From Atriophallophorus winterbourni (Eukaryota; Platyhelminthes; Trematoda; Plagiorchiida; Microphallidae): a DNA stretch of 64,000 nucleotides. A program made the position numbers and the translations under genes. This document shows, in pieces, positions 1-10,813 of this stretch; position 1 is the stretch's first letter, and each line of letters starts with the position of its first letter. The stretch is from positions 1-64,000 of the forward strand of contig JACCGJ010018417.1 of assembly GCA_013407085.1 (NCBI GenBank), given 5' to 3'. Below the pieces are notes generated by a model. It was not told the DNA's origin and did not search any database. It saw nothing but the letters and a program-made list of their open reading frames with translations.

Positions 1-59
1 ATTATATGAGAGCTAATCCAAATGTTGCCCCAACTATTAATAAAATGTCATCGTCCAAT

Positions 60-175
60 TGGTTTTGATTTTGTTGATATATATATATATATATATATAT
101 ATACCTATAGTTAGACTTTATGGTTATTGTAAAGTTAGTTGCTTTTTAAACCATAAATCTTGAATCTTGAAGCTC
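60..175 (+). repeat. (TA)n microsatellite and LINE-like 3' tail
   Basis: A TA run at about 78-104 is followed by a short segment ending in a repeated TCTTGAA-like tail (about 160-172). Closely similar segments with the same tail lie at 3205-3280 (+) and 5033-5092 (-), so this is a dispersed family. A short tandem tail is typical of non-LTR retrotransposon 3' ends. No coding part is attached, so the parent element is unknown. Confidence 0.45.
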
Positions 176-590
176 TTGCCCTATCAGCTTCGTGCACAAA
201 ATTTCGTCTGGACTACATGTTGTTTGCCTCTTTTAGTTGAGGACGATTATCGATGTTCACCACAATCGCATGTCAATGTGGAAAAGTTCAAAAAATAATA
301 TCAGTGTATGGGCGTCTTTTAACCACTAGCTGAGAAATCATTATGAAACGTTCTTGAATACAATCTAGCGTATCCTTGGTCGAATACCAAGGATTTTACT
401 GGATTTTTTTTATTTTAAACTTATTAGGGATGCTTAATACCGACGTGCTTTGCTATGGACAACTTAATTCCCATTTGGGCACCATTGCTACAAAATTATA
501 GTGTAATATTGCAGGATTTGCCTCCGTGTAAAAACAATTTGGTTTGGTGCTGTAGCATGACTGAAATAACAAACTTTAATTGCAATTGAA

Positions 591-900
591 AAGCTCATTT
601 GCATGCATTTCCATCACACATACCCCACGACCGGTTTCGTGCTGTTTGCACTCGTCAGGTAGGGACAGTGGGATCAGGATCCGCATGCGTTTGAAACGGT
701 GGAAGAATGGTAAACACGTTGCGCTTGTATGCCACTGTTGGATAAGGTTGGTACGACCAAACTGTCCAATCACATGAGCCCATTCTCATGTCGACAGGGT
801 TTAAACCCATGACCATGAACGAAAAAGCTCATTTACAAGCACTTCCATCACACACACACACACACACACGCCACGACCAGTTTCGTCAGCCTTTCCGATC
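591..900 (-). repeat. Hammerhead-bearing repeat, family B, partial tandem dimer
   Basis: Read on the - strand, two head-to-tail copies of one repeat lie side by side. The shared start AAGCTCATTT recurs at 591 and 825, a spacing of 234 bp. The left copy holds an intact hammerhead motif (623-664). In the right copy the motif is broken, because stem II is missing and CTGAC runs straight into GAAAC near 875-890, and a (CA)n tract at 850-870 has expanded beside it. Partial copies of the family lie at 14916-14990, 26715-26830 and 29574-29612. Tandem monomers of about 235 bp each with a ribozyme motif fit a retrozyme-like element. That assignment is inference. Confidence 0.65.
623..664 (-). ncRNA. 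Hammerhead ribozyme motif, family B, all core positions intact
   Basis: On the - strand, in order: CCCTAC (stem I 3' strand), CTGACGA (core), GTGC-AAACA-GCAC (stem II of four perfect pairs with a 5-nt loop), GAAA (core), CC then GGTC (loopless ACC/GGT stem III and cleavage base C), then GTGGGG (stem I 5' strand). Stem I pairs GUGGGG with CCCUAC, six pairs including one G-U. Predicted cleavage lies between + positions 629 and 628, after a canonical GUC triplet. With a loopless stem III this would act mainly as a dimer, as in newt satellite and Penelope-type hammerheads. Activity is not shown. Confidence 0.8.
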
Positions 901-941
901 ATGTTCATTTGTTTATACATGTTGGTCGTACCAGCCTTTTC

Positions 942-1235
942 CAGTCCTATAGCTCCTTCTGTTTAATAAATTAAATCTTTAGCATCTGGTTGGAAACAGG
1001 ACATCAACAAGCTTTTTCCTTTTATAACGATCTTTTCGTAAACTTGTTAGTTGCTCGCTTGCCTGATTAATATTTTTCATCTTTTCAACAGTCCTATAGC
1101 TCCTTCTGTTTAATAAATTAAATCTTTAGCATCTGGTTGGAAACAGGACATCAACAAGCTTTTTCCTTTTATAACGATCTTTTCGTAAACTTGTTAGTTG
1201 CTCGCTTGCCTGATTAATATTTTTCATCTTTTCAA
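942..1235. repeat. Perfect tandem duplication of 147 bp
   Basis: The segments 942-1088 and 1089-1235 are identical base for base and adjoin directly. The unit contains no open frame of interest. Perfect identity means either a very recent duplication or an assembly or collapse artefact. Confidence 0.85.
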
Positions 1236-1238
1236 CAG

Positions 1239-2729
1239 CGCTACACCTGGAGTTTGTCTAACATTCATTTAACACATAAGAGTTTCGAGCAGAGTTATCC
1301 TGGTTATGCTATCGGACAGCTTCTGTGAGGTATACCAAATCCAACACCTGCGTTGGCGGAATAATACGTTCTTGATAGATTCGTGCCGGATATGTAGTCA
1401 TAACCTCTCGTTTTCGATGGTCACATATTAGCAGATCCCCAGAAGTCTTCTCGGGTACCTATTGGCAAATAAATGACCTCGCCAGTCGATCCTCACGGTT
1501 GAAATACATATTTCCGAAAATGAGTTATATCAACTTGTTGAATACCTTTAATTTATTCGAACTTTGAACTTTCACGAATTCGTCAACTACTTTAAACACT
1601 GCATGGGCTGGTCTAGCAAGTATTCTAAAAAACCTGCATCCATTAGACTTTGGAGGACTGGTCTCAAACTACTTAAGAGCTCTTTCAGCCAAATTGATAG
1701 CTATATCTCGATATTCAGTCGTAAACCAGGTCTTTTAATGCGTCTGTTGGTGGGTTTGTGACAATAAATGCTGATAGACTGTTAGTCTGACATATTTGTT
1801 AAGCTGAATACAATTTGATAATTTACTCAGTTCTCAATTTTTCGAATATAATGCTGAAGGTTGAAAAAAATATTGGTGACCAGGATTTGATATTCAGTTT
1901 TAATGTTAGTTTGTTCCGGTAACTAATAGGAAAAATGCATCCTCTAAAGCAAGTATTTGCGTGCTATCGAGAAAATTTCATCAGGCCGTATAGAAAACCC
2001 GGCCTTTGCTCAGCCTTTGCCAGTATTGCATAATTGTTCAATCACACAATTCGTACAACACTTGGTGCAGATTGAAACAATCGAAGGCTGTTAAAATATC
2101 GAGTCGGTAAGCGTGAATACGGATTACAGTCATTTAGATCGCACCATGGTCATTATCGCATAAGCGATGATTGCAAAATCATCTATTTAGATCGAGCCAA
2201 TGCCTAGGTTTCCAGGTACAATTTGGTGCATGCAGGAAAGATTTAATTAGAAGCCTTGGAATTACGGAAAGCATAAGCGGCCGACGTGTTTAAAATTCGT
2301 CTGAGTTTTCACACTAATCGATAGTTTTCTATCTTAGAATTAATTTAGATCTGCTTTATGAAACAAACAGATGTTTTCATTAAATGTGATTTTTCAAGAA
2401 CGAATTTGTTTACGAAATTAATGAGTAATATTACGTAGGCACTAATCCAATGACCTGGACAACACGCATTTCTTTTTCTACCATCCTCGACATGCCGAAT
2501 GGTCCATACGGGGTCCCAACCTCCCAGACACCTCTTTAATATTGGTTCGAATCTCCCGACCCACAGTCACAACCTGACACTTCAAATCCCACGTTCCCCA
2601 TTAGACTGTCTCTTTTTTGGAAACAGATTACCACCAGATATTGTCTCCTCGTAAAACGGAAAGATCTTCAAACGAAGTTCACGATCTATTAAGATGAATA
2701 ATACTGTGTTGATCCAGTTTACTGAAAAC
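1239..2729. other. No gene or repeat recognised
   Basis: Both strands were read here. Only short open frames in AT-rich DNA are seen, none resembling a known protein, and none of this window's repeat families is obvious. Confidence 0.4.
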
Positions 2730-2778
2730 CCTTAGTGTTTTCAAAGTGATGTGTTGCTCACATCACCCGAAATTACAT

Positions 2779-2818
2779 TCCGCGCCCGGTTTCTGGCTGT
2801 TTGCCGTCATCAGGCGGA
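2779..2818 (-). ncRNA. Hammerhead motif, family A, near-intact
   Basis: On the - strand: TCCGC, CTGATGA, CGGC-AAACA-GCCA, GAAA, CC, GGGC, GCGGA. Stem I pairs GCGGA with UCCGC, five pairs, whereas sister copies pair GUGG with CCAC, so a pair has changed on both sides (covariation). Stem II keeps three G-C pairs. One fault is seen: the U that should close stem III (16.1) is G, which would probably weaken cleavage. Confidence 0.65.
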
Positions 2819-2926
2819 GACAGTAAGATTAGTTTCAGTGAGCCTTGAAGTAGTGCATAAGTGGTAACCAAAATTATACTTGTATGCCACTGTTGCATAG
2901 GGCTCACTGAACCTAATATTTCTGTC

Positions 2927-2966
2927 TTCACCTAATGACGGTAAACAGCCAGAAACCGGTAGTGGA
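2927..2966 (+). ncRNA. Hammerhead motif, family A, core mutated
   Basis: Reads TTCAC, CTAATGA, CGGT-AAACA-GCCA, GAAA, CCGGTA, GTGGA. Stem I GUGGA/UUCAC and the ACC/GGU stem III are kept, but the invariant G5 of CUGANGA is A, so this copy is predicted inactive. It is the inverted partner of 2779-2818. Confidence 0.6.
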
Positions 2967-3204
2967 GTGTAATTTCGGGGGATGTGAGCAACATATCACT
3001 TTGGTCATCCATAAGTGCCTTGAGTGCTTGACCACGAATCACTATGTGATCCTTAGTGTTTTCGTTTTACGCACACAAACACATGGAAAAACAAATTTAC
3101 CCGAACATATATTTCCTGTCGAAATATCCCTTCTCAATTTCAAAATTGGAATAACTTTTGCTCCTCCTTTGAACCACATGGACGCAAACATTAAAGTACG
3201 ATTC

Positions 3205-3280
3205 GTTTAACTTTGATACGTATATCCTATGGTATTTTACAGCTATTTGCTTTTACACCAAAAACCTTGAATCTTGATTG
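3205..3280 (+). repeat. LINE-like 3' tail repeat with CTTGAAT tail
   Basis: The segment resembles 103-175 (+) and 5033-5092 (-) and ends in the same CTTGAATCTTGA-type tail. It probably represents the 3' end of an unidentified non-LTR element. Confidence 0.4.
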
Positions 3281-5032
3281 ATAATCCTTGTTGTTCTGAA
3301 CTATCCGCCTACTCAAAAAACGTATGGAAATCCAAGGCCGCTTTGACTTGTTTTCAAAGCCATCGTACGTAAATATGCCATATGTTATTCTCGACGCGGT
3401 GCTGTAAACATTGTTTTACCAACATTTGTTTTCCGACTTGCGCAAGTGACCTTGAACCCGATTGTCGATGATCGAATTCCACATTCACTTGTTGCTACCG
3501 GGCTGTTGTTTGATCTGACCAGTTTCCGTAAATGAATGCATGTGAATACCTTGTCTTATGTGTTATAATTCACATGTGGCACATGGTTTTATAAATTTGT
3601 TTTAAACTCCTGTGCACTCCATTATCCTGGCGGGCTACATCTCATTATCGGATTTGGACTCAATACAATTACATTTACTATTTCAACTGGCAACAAGGCG
3701 TGAGGAATTACATCTTTTTTACCATTTTCATACAGTTCAGCTCAACCGGAACCAGGGTGAATGCTACAACAGTAAAGGTATTTTATGCTGCCCATCCTCT
3801 GGGTATCGATTTCAATAAGAGTTTAGCTACCTAAGCAACTTTTGTTGCAATTGCAATCTATAGGTTCCATTTTTAACATATCGGGTATTCCATCGTCATT
3901 GTCTAAAACATCATTTGCCACACGTTTGCTATTTTATCGAATGTGATGCAAATTGCCACCCACGTGACGAGCAAAGCTTTGACGTGAACATGTTTGCTGT
4001 CAACAGAGGCTTTTTCTCATGTGTTGAAGTACGTCGAACAGTTGTCAATTTTGATGGTAAACGCAAATATAGGCAGCGTCACGTGTTTGGCACTATGCCA
4101 ATGCTATTTTCCACTGATGATGAGCCCTAGTGTAATTTGTCGATAGGTAATTTTTAGCCACCCCAGGTGGTTGTATCATGTCACCAGATCGATCGCAAAT
4201 CCCGAAGTTGTCAATCTGCATGCCATTAGTAAATCCGCCTACACATACTGTGGGATGCCGTTTGTATCCAATGACGATGAAAAGATTAGCCGTGTTTGAT
4301 ACAGCTGTTTGGTTAATATTCCTCGAACCACTGCAGTCTCTTTTTCGTCTAAAGTCTAAGCGGCCACCAGGGACATTGGTGTGCTCCGAAAGAGATATGA
4401 TTGATGAGATTTCCACATAAACCTGCTTGGTGTCCTTTTGAATGTAACCGAGCATTATGTGTTGTTGACTTATTTGACAATTCGAAGTAGAATACCAATT
4501 ATATATGATCGCTCTTCCATGAATTTTTCATGTGATGCTACTCATTTGGAAATAAACCGGACATTGTTACGAAGCTGAGTCGAAGGCAAAACAAAAATCT
4601 TATTTAATAGAAATGTATAAGGCATGTTGACTTAGGCTGAGAAGAACCTTGGTACTTAGACGATAACTCTACTAATTCCAAGTTACGAAAGCTGCAACCG
4701 GAGCATGCAAAGACTTGGACTTTGATGGCAAAACGTTATCTTGTAATTCGCCTGGAAATGTTCGTTGAAACTCGCTCAAATTCTTCGTGGTTTACTTCAT
4801 TAATGGACAATGGTATGTTAACAGCACGATATGAGATTGCTTACAAGATTCACCCTGTATGAATCGAAAATGAGCATTAAGCTATGGGACGTACAGCATG
4901 GCAAAATATTGGATCAAATTTGATCTAAAATTTTGGCCCAAACTTGTTGACTGATTAGCGAGAATGAGCACAAAGTTTCTCATGTGCAAGCCTCCGTAAC
5001 ACCTATTCCACCATGTAAAGAGAACTGGTATT
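3281..5032. other. No gene recognised
   Basis: Several overlapping open frames occur at 3915-4455 on both strands, including a 120-codon frame on the - strand (4093-4455) with an ATG start. None resembles a protein family I know, and frames on both strands over the same DNA argue against a clear exon. The rest is plain AT-rich sequence. Confidence 0.35.
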
Positions 5033-5092
5033 CAAGATTCAAGATTTTTGGTGAAATACCCGCATAACTCTGAAACACCATAGTATATATGT
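5033..5092 (-). repeat. LINE-like 3' tail repeat, target of a fold-back insertion
   Basis: This is the reverse-strand copy of the tail repeat seen at 103-175 and 3205-3280, with the AAGATTCAAGATT tail near 5037-5048. The hammerhead fold-back element at 5090 has inserted into its far end. Confidence 0.4.
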
Positions 5093-5251
5093 ATTGTGGT
5101 GCTCACATCCCCATTCCTTACACACCACTACCGGTTTCTGGATTTTTGCCGTCATCAGGTGGAGACAGTAAGATCAGGTTCAGTAGCCCTTGAAACCTGA
5201 TCTTACTGTCTCCACATGATGACGGCAAACAGCCAGAAACCATAGTATATA
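5077..5251. mobile_element. Fold-back hammerhead element, family A, with 13-bp target-site duplication
   Basis: The 13-mer ACCATAGTATATA occurs at 5077-5089 and again at 5239-5251 and brackets a 149-bp insert. The left arm begins GTATTGTGGTGCTCAC, the same terminus used by copies at 22065 and 22671, and carries an intact-core hammerhead on the - strand (5125-5162). The right arm is its inverted copy on the + strand (about 5195-5238); there the first core base is changed (ATGATGA) and the motif stops inside stem III at GAAACC. The spacer between the arms is only about a dozen bases. Confidence 0.75.
5125..5162 (-). ncRNA. Hammerhead motif, family A, core intact
   Basis: On the - strand: CCAC, CTGATGA, CGGC-AAAAA-TCCA, GAAA, CC, GGTA, GTGG. 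All core bases are present and the cleavage triplet is GUA. Stem I is GUGG/CCAC, four pairs. Stem II is weakened, with only two clear G-C pairs. Predicted cleavage is between + positions 5129 and 5128. Confidence 0.65.
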
Positions 5252-5493
5252 CTTCTAATATTTTAAGAAATATTACTTTGATATTTTGATCCATGTGTTG
5301 TTAAGTGTGTATAAACCGCCGAAGAAATCTCATAATGTTTGTTCTTGTTATAAGAATTCTGTTTGACATCTTGTCGGGTATAATGATGCTTAACGCTTAA
5401 AAAGCTATATTTCAACGATTAATTGTTTAATTTATATTATTTTCTCACTAGGAAAATGACTTTTCGTAAAGCTGTGGTTATTGTTTTTCATAT

Positions 5494-6030
5494 CTAACCT
5501 TCAAAGTAATTCAAAGTTTTGATGGTCCAAAAAGCAAATACTTTACAGTAACCACCGATTAAAAATATAAGGAATTCATAAAAACAACACAGATGTTTTA
5601 TCCATATGAAAAGACGGCACGTGTATTCAGGTGCAAGGTTGGTTTTGGTCAACATATACTTGTCAAGTTTAGCCTTGAACATGTTCAGGCTTGTTGCGCA
5701 AATGATATGTGGGGGCAGGGAGTTCCATACAAAACAAACTCTGACAGCAAAGAAAAGCTTTCGACAATTTGATCTGGAGTGTGGAATTATCAACTTGTAG
5801 CCCTGCGATCTGCTACCACGTGCTTCTTGCTGATGAAACAGGTGTTCAAGTGGGTGATCCAGTGTATGCAGAATGTTGAACAGCAGGATCAAGTCGCCCC
5901 TGAGACGACGGTACGAAAAGTCAAAGAGGTTTAGAGTTGCAATCCGCTCCTCGTATGGCCTGTTGTATAGCCCGGTCACCAGTTTTGTAGCGCGGTGGTA
6001 TACCCTTGAAATTGTGTCATGTTTCTAATA
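5494..6030 (-). mobile_element. CR1-like LINE fragment, C-terminal end of reverse-transcriptase ORF
   Basis: On the - strand the frame reads YHRATKLVTGL near 5965-6000, then YRRLRGDLILLF, then a stretch with VCFVWNSLPPHI and FKAKLDKYM. This is the typical tail of CR1/Jockey-type ORF2 proteins, with YRATKLV, R-x-GDLI, R-V-x-x-W-N-S-L-P and FK-x-x-LD. Only about 170 codons remain. There is no reverse-transcriptase core and a stop interrupts the 5' side near 6020. It differs from the dominant CR1-like family of this window, so it is a second lineage. Confidence 0.65.
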
Positions 6031-9000
6031 GTCCGGTGAGAGTGCGGAGAGAAAGTGTGCCGATATTTGGATGCCGATAGTCGAGACTAAAACTATCACG
6101 TTGCTTGAGGGTACCATCAGGCTTGGAAACGCTTTTATCGCAAAAGATTTTGTTAATGTAACTTGCGCTAAAATATTTAATCGGTATTTGCTGTTTGCGA
6201 TTGTAAGGCATAACTTTAAAAAAATTATATCATATTTTTATGTTCGTAATTATTTTGAGTACTATTTGATAAACTGATTCTAAATATAAAATTAAGATTA
6301 TTTCTATCCATTTTGATCGATTTTAGGTAGATGGTTCTCTTTCTCAAAAATAGTTGTTTCGCTTTTTAACAATTGTTCTACTATATAAATCAGTCAGTAG
6401 TTAAAGTTTAATAAATGTCTAATGAAACGATGATCGCAGATTATTGGAATCAACAACGTGAAAACTTCGCTCTGTTTCGCAATTAGTAGCACTGACTGAT
6501 TTTTATCACCATCACAATTCATGCTTCATAGATTTAATGATTTTTAACGTATATGTACTTCAAACATCTAACATGGAAGTAAATGCTGCCATATTGCTGT
6601 GGGTGGTGTAAAGAGAAGCTGAAAATGATTGCTTCAGTTCATTACAGATCATCAAGTGGTAGGTGACGAACATCTGGCCCACTATCACATTTCGGTCGGA
6701 CATTAGACATATCATATTGTGTCTCGATTCATCCGTGAGGTAAACCTGTCCAACGCTAATCGCGTTCACCCGCGACTCCCATAACACAAGATAAGCGGAT
6801 TGGTCAAAGGCATTTATTACGCACAAGATAAATAAAAAAGCACATACAAAACAAACAACCACAACACCGATCCTCAAAAATGTTTGTCCCCGTTATCACC
6901 TCAATTTGATTTGTCAGTCGATTTCGTGCCAACCGGTACACTTCAAGCCCTTGTCACGCGGGGTTCGTTTGACCGACATTGTCAAATTGCATATCGTTCG
7001 ATTGCGACTGATGTTGACCACCTACTCACACTTCCAAAGATGTAGTCGCTAGAACCGTTCGAATGCAATCATTCCGAACCCTGAAATATGACGAGTTCGC
7101 AACTGTCATCGTTTATATTTTCGGCACTTCTTTCTCTTTTGTTGTGCCAACGGGTAGAGTTCCGCCTATCATTCGAGAGCTCGTGATTAACGCTCATCGC
7201 TATATGAAATATGAAATGCACGACTGATTTAGTAGATTCATGTGTGTACACACACGATGGAACAATCTGCTATCATTGAAAGTCATATGACCTCCTATTC
7301 AGTATTGTCACATTTTACGGACAAAAAAACTGCTCCATTGTAGACTCGGGAACTCAAAATATGCGTAGGCTGCTGGACCAATGTGTCGGAAGTGCAATTA
7401 ATTATGACTACAATACAAGAACACCGAATTTCACAACATTTTCTAATTTTGGTTGTTGGCCTTTCCTTCAATGATTGATGTACATTGCAAGCTCAGGACG
7501 ATCTCAAGCTTCACAGCTTATCGCAGCTTTCACAGCGATGGGCTGTACTCAGCAGATCAGCACCATTTTTATATACAATTAGAGCGAAGAATCTCCTGTT
7601 CGATATTTCAAAGCAAGATCAGCGATTTATAAATGAAAAATGCCCGAATTGAATAGTATCAAAATCTAAAGTTAGCTAGGAAATTAATGCCACATGGAAT
7701 TGCGTAATCCGTTTGATTTGATGTATTTCTTGGTCACAGCATGAAACTGTCACTACGAAATGCCCCTGAATGTATACGTTGGCTTGATGTTCAACGTTTC
7801 AACTTTCCATGAAATATTCCGATCGAGAATTAGCGACACAAGGAGAAAAGCATAAATATCTGTGCAGGCAACCTCATGTCTCACTCGAAGGCCTGTTTGC
7901 ATTACATGTGTCATGATCGAGCTGTTTATCTTTCCAGTGTAATTTTCACATGACTGCGCGATGCTCAAGAATTAATCACCTTGAAATCTGGTAATTAGAC
8001 CAGGATGAAATAAAGAAGCCTAGTGTTGCGAAATGGGTACGCAGGCTTTGTATGCACTGAAGCTAGGCGAGTCCGCATAACCATAAAAGAGAACCGATTA
8101 CCGAGCTTATGTGTTGCACTTTGGCTAGTTTATTGAAAACAACAACTAATTTAATCATTTTGCCGCCTCCTTCACAGCTATTATTCTGGCGAAACCATAA
8201 AGAAATTCGCACTGGCCGTATGTTCTATCTCTATCTCTCTCTTGCACGCGCTACAGCGTTATAAGCCTCGAATGAACACCTTAGCTTAATACTCTGAATA
8301 ATAGTATCACTACATGTATCCACATAGCCCCATCTAGGTTCAAATGATGAAACGCCGGGAATTTTATTCTGTTGGGTTCAAGGATATTGGTGAATATCGG
8401 AATCAGAGCTTTGACAAAATTTGGCAACATCTGTGTGCTTTTTATTTGAAGGCGAGTCATTTTCCTTTGTAGTAGTGACAAGGAGAGATGTTGAGTTCAT
8501 GTGTTGCGATTTCTTAGTCTGAAGCTGTCCGGATGAAATGCAGCCATTTTGTTAATACCTCCTACGTGTCCCATAGGTCGCATCATTATGCTGCCCCGAA
8601 ATTTACCAGATTTTCAATATTGCGAAGTAGGTTTTGACTGGAATTACATTATCCGCGATTCGAGTATTTATTGTGAAAAAAGCACTTGGCTTCACAATTG
8701 CCATGCCATATTCGTTTATGAAAATGAAATAATTCATATTCATGTAATGTCAACGATAGTTGAGTTGAATGCTAACCTTCAGTTCACACACAGGCGCATA
8801 TAAATCCCTTTTCAAAAAATAAGTGATAAATCATAAAAACCGTTTGGAACTGGCCCGAATACCCATGCGAATAAAATTGCTTCTGCACAGTAGCGTTATT
8901 CTGGGTAATACGAAATCAAATCCCAATTTTCTAAATAAATATTATTGCAATATTAACTTTCACAGCCAAAATTATTATCACTTAGTATGATGTTTATCTG

Positions 9001-10479
9001 GTTATCGGATTTTGAATGCGACACAGCAATCTGATACCTGCAATGTTGCATGATCTGACATGCAAAGATAATAAAGTCGTGTTCTCATGTGCGACTTCGG
9101 TGCTGTTGGTGCAAGAGTGTGTGTGTGTGTGTGACAGAGAGAGGATTCAACATGCATGCTCAACTGGTGGTCGGTCAACCATGTGGGGACCTCGAATATC
9201 ACTTGCACAGCCGCTAGCACGTTTTAATCATTCTTGAGAGATAAGAGAAAAAACCTGTTTTATTTACCTGTTTTGTGTGTAAACGCCCGGAGCTCAACCT
9301 TCTAATCCTATTCCAGTTTAGTTCTACCTTCGACTCAATGTACATATTGTGGGTCTTGTAAAGCGTAGTATTCTTACCAACATCACATCCGTGAATAAAT
9401 CTAAAAATATATCCAGTTTGATTTATTATACTAGTAAGCCTAAGTTCAAATTGGATTCCTTATTTTTGGCATACAATGATTTCACCCGGGGAAAGGCTGT
9501 GATGACGGTTGAACTGTACAACTTTTACTGCCGTATTTGTTGGACACATCAGGGATCCACATTGACGGGGTTTTGTTTCGGTAGTCCACGAGGGGATAAA
9601 CAAACAAAACAACTCACACGTGTACTGCGTCGGGAGCTAAACACGCACGAGACGTCAAACAGCTAGGTTATGGGAAATGTCTGGGACAAACAACGTACGG
9701 ACCAATCACAGTGCAGAGCCTAGTCGGTGCCCAATGAGATCGATGAGAGTTATAGTTGAGCTTCTCAGTGCGAAGCTTATTTAAATGGCTCAACGATTCG
9801 TATTCGTTTTACAAGCAAAAGTTACGCAAAACTGTCTTTTTCCTAAAAAGAAATAAATCTACATTGATTTGAGATAAAAGAATAACCAGACGCAAAATAG
9901 AAAAGCCGTATGTAATCACATTATAAATGTGAATTGCAGTAGTTGATGCCGTTCATCTAAAAAAGCATGCATGGCTAAAAGCAAATGCCAGCACTTAGAA
10001 TTACTTCAAGATCCAAAAATTTGTGGCGTTAAAAGCGTATAGCTGAACAACAGTCTAAAATATTCGTTAAATACAAAAAATATAACTCGATGTGTTTGAA
10101 AGACCGTTTTGTAGGTAAATTATGTCATGTATTTTCATGATATGATAAAAAATATTCGTTGGGATAAATATCATTTAAAGTTGCATTACTTCACCCACGA
10201 TTCAACTATAGAAGACATGTTTGCTGTGCGAGTTTGTTTTATGTCGAACCATCTATCTGAATATGATATGAACGTCCAAAATCGAAACATGATTTTAAAA
10301 AATATTGAGACATTTTGGCCTTTAACCCGTGCATCGATGAAAACTATAAATCCTGGACAAGGTTCAGTTAGAACGACTAAGATGGTAATAAGTCACCATT
10401 TTTCCCTATGATGATCGATTTGAGAATTTGGCTTGTGTCCACAGCATTATCAACGTAGACGATTTGACCTCCTAGTCAA
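6031..10479. other. No gene recognised; scattered low complexity
   Basis: About 4.4 kb without a supportable gene. A - strand frame at 6560-6877 begins with a hydrophobic run but has only a TTG start and no recognisable family. A (TG)n tract lies at about 9117-9131. Near 10325-10350 a stretch close to ACCCGTGCATCGATGAAAAC recurs at about 55358-55380, showing a dispersed repeat. Confidence 0.35.
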
Positions 10480-10655
10480 CTAACAAATTTTTCTGTCGAC
10501 CTTGCGGGATTCATTCCCTTTATGGCAGAAGACGGGAGAACTTGTATTCATACCCTCAGGGTGAAAGAGCGCAATTCACATTATCTACTCAATTAGTCAA
10601 TGAGTGGAATGCATTGCTGCGAAATGCTCTGTTGATAGAATGGTAGGTAAAGTAC
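10480..10655 (+). mobile_element. Possible LINE C-terminal fragment
   Basis: One + strand frame reads through RPCGIHSLYGRRRENLYSYP and then QLVNEWNALLRNAL, which resembles the R-V-x-x-W-N-x-L-P region near the end of CR1/Jockey ORF2 proteins. The match is short and no other element part is seen beside it, so the call is tentative. Confidence 0.3.
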
Positions 10656-10779
10656 CACGTATATTTAAATACATGTGAGCTTGATGGACGTCGGTATGAT
10701 GATCTGGTCAGCTCGTCCGACACTTCTTCCTCTGGTTGTTCCCATCTTTCCGGAGAAGCCAGTGACTACGTTCAAACAG

Positions 10780-10781
<2 letters not shown>

Positions 10782-10811
<30 letters not shown>
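10782..10811. repeat. (TA)n microsatellite
   Basis: About 15 TA repeats in a row. It explains the isoleucine-tyrosine runs of the open frames on both strands here, which are therefore not genes. Confidence 0.9.

Positions 10812-10813
<2 letters not shown>

Larger units (their letters stand above)
2730..3063. mobile_element. Fold-back hammerhead element, family A, with 13-bp target-site duplication
   Basis: A 308-bp insert (2743-3050) is flanked by perfect copies of the 13-mer CCTTAGTGTTTTC at 2730-2742 and 3051-3063. The insert is an inverted repeat. Its left arm carries a hammerhead motif on the - strand (2779-2818) and its right arm a matching motif on the + strand (2927-2966), followed by the downstream part of the same unit seen in the tandem array at 47185. 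The duplication shows insertion by a transposition process. The inverted arms could come from twin priming or template switching during reverse transcription, which is inference. Confidence 0.75.

Noticed and set aside
4093..4455. 120-codon ATG-initiated frame on the - strand
   Set aside because: A 80-codon frame overlaps it on the + strand, no domain is recognised, and nothing in codon pattern or splice sites favours it.
6560..6877. Frame with hydrophobic N-terminus, possible secreted or membrane protein
   Set aside because: It starts at TTG only, has no recognised family, and lies in AT-rich sequence where hydrophobic runs arise by chance.
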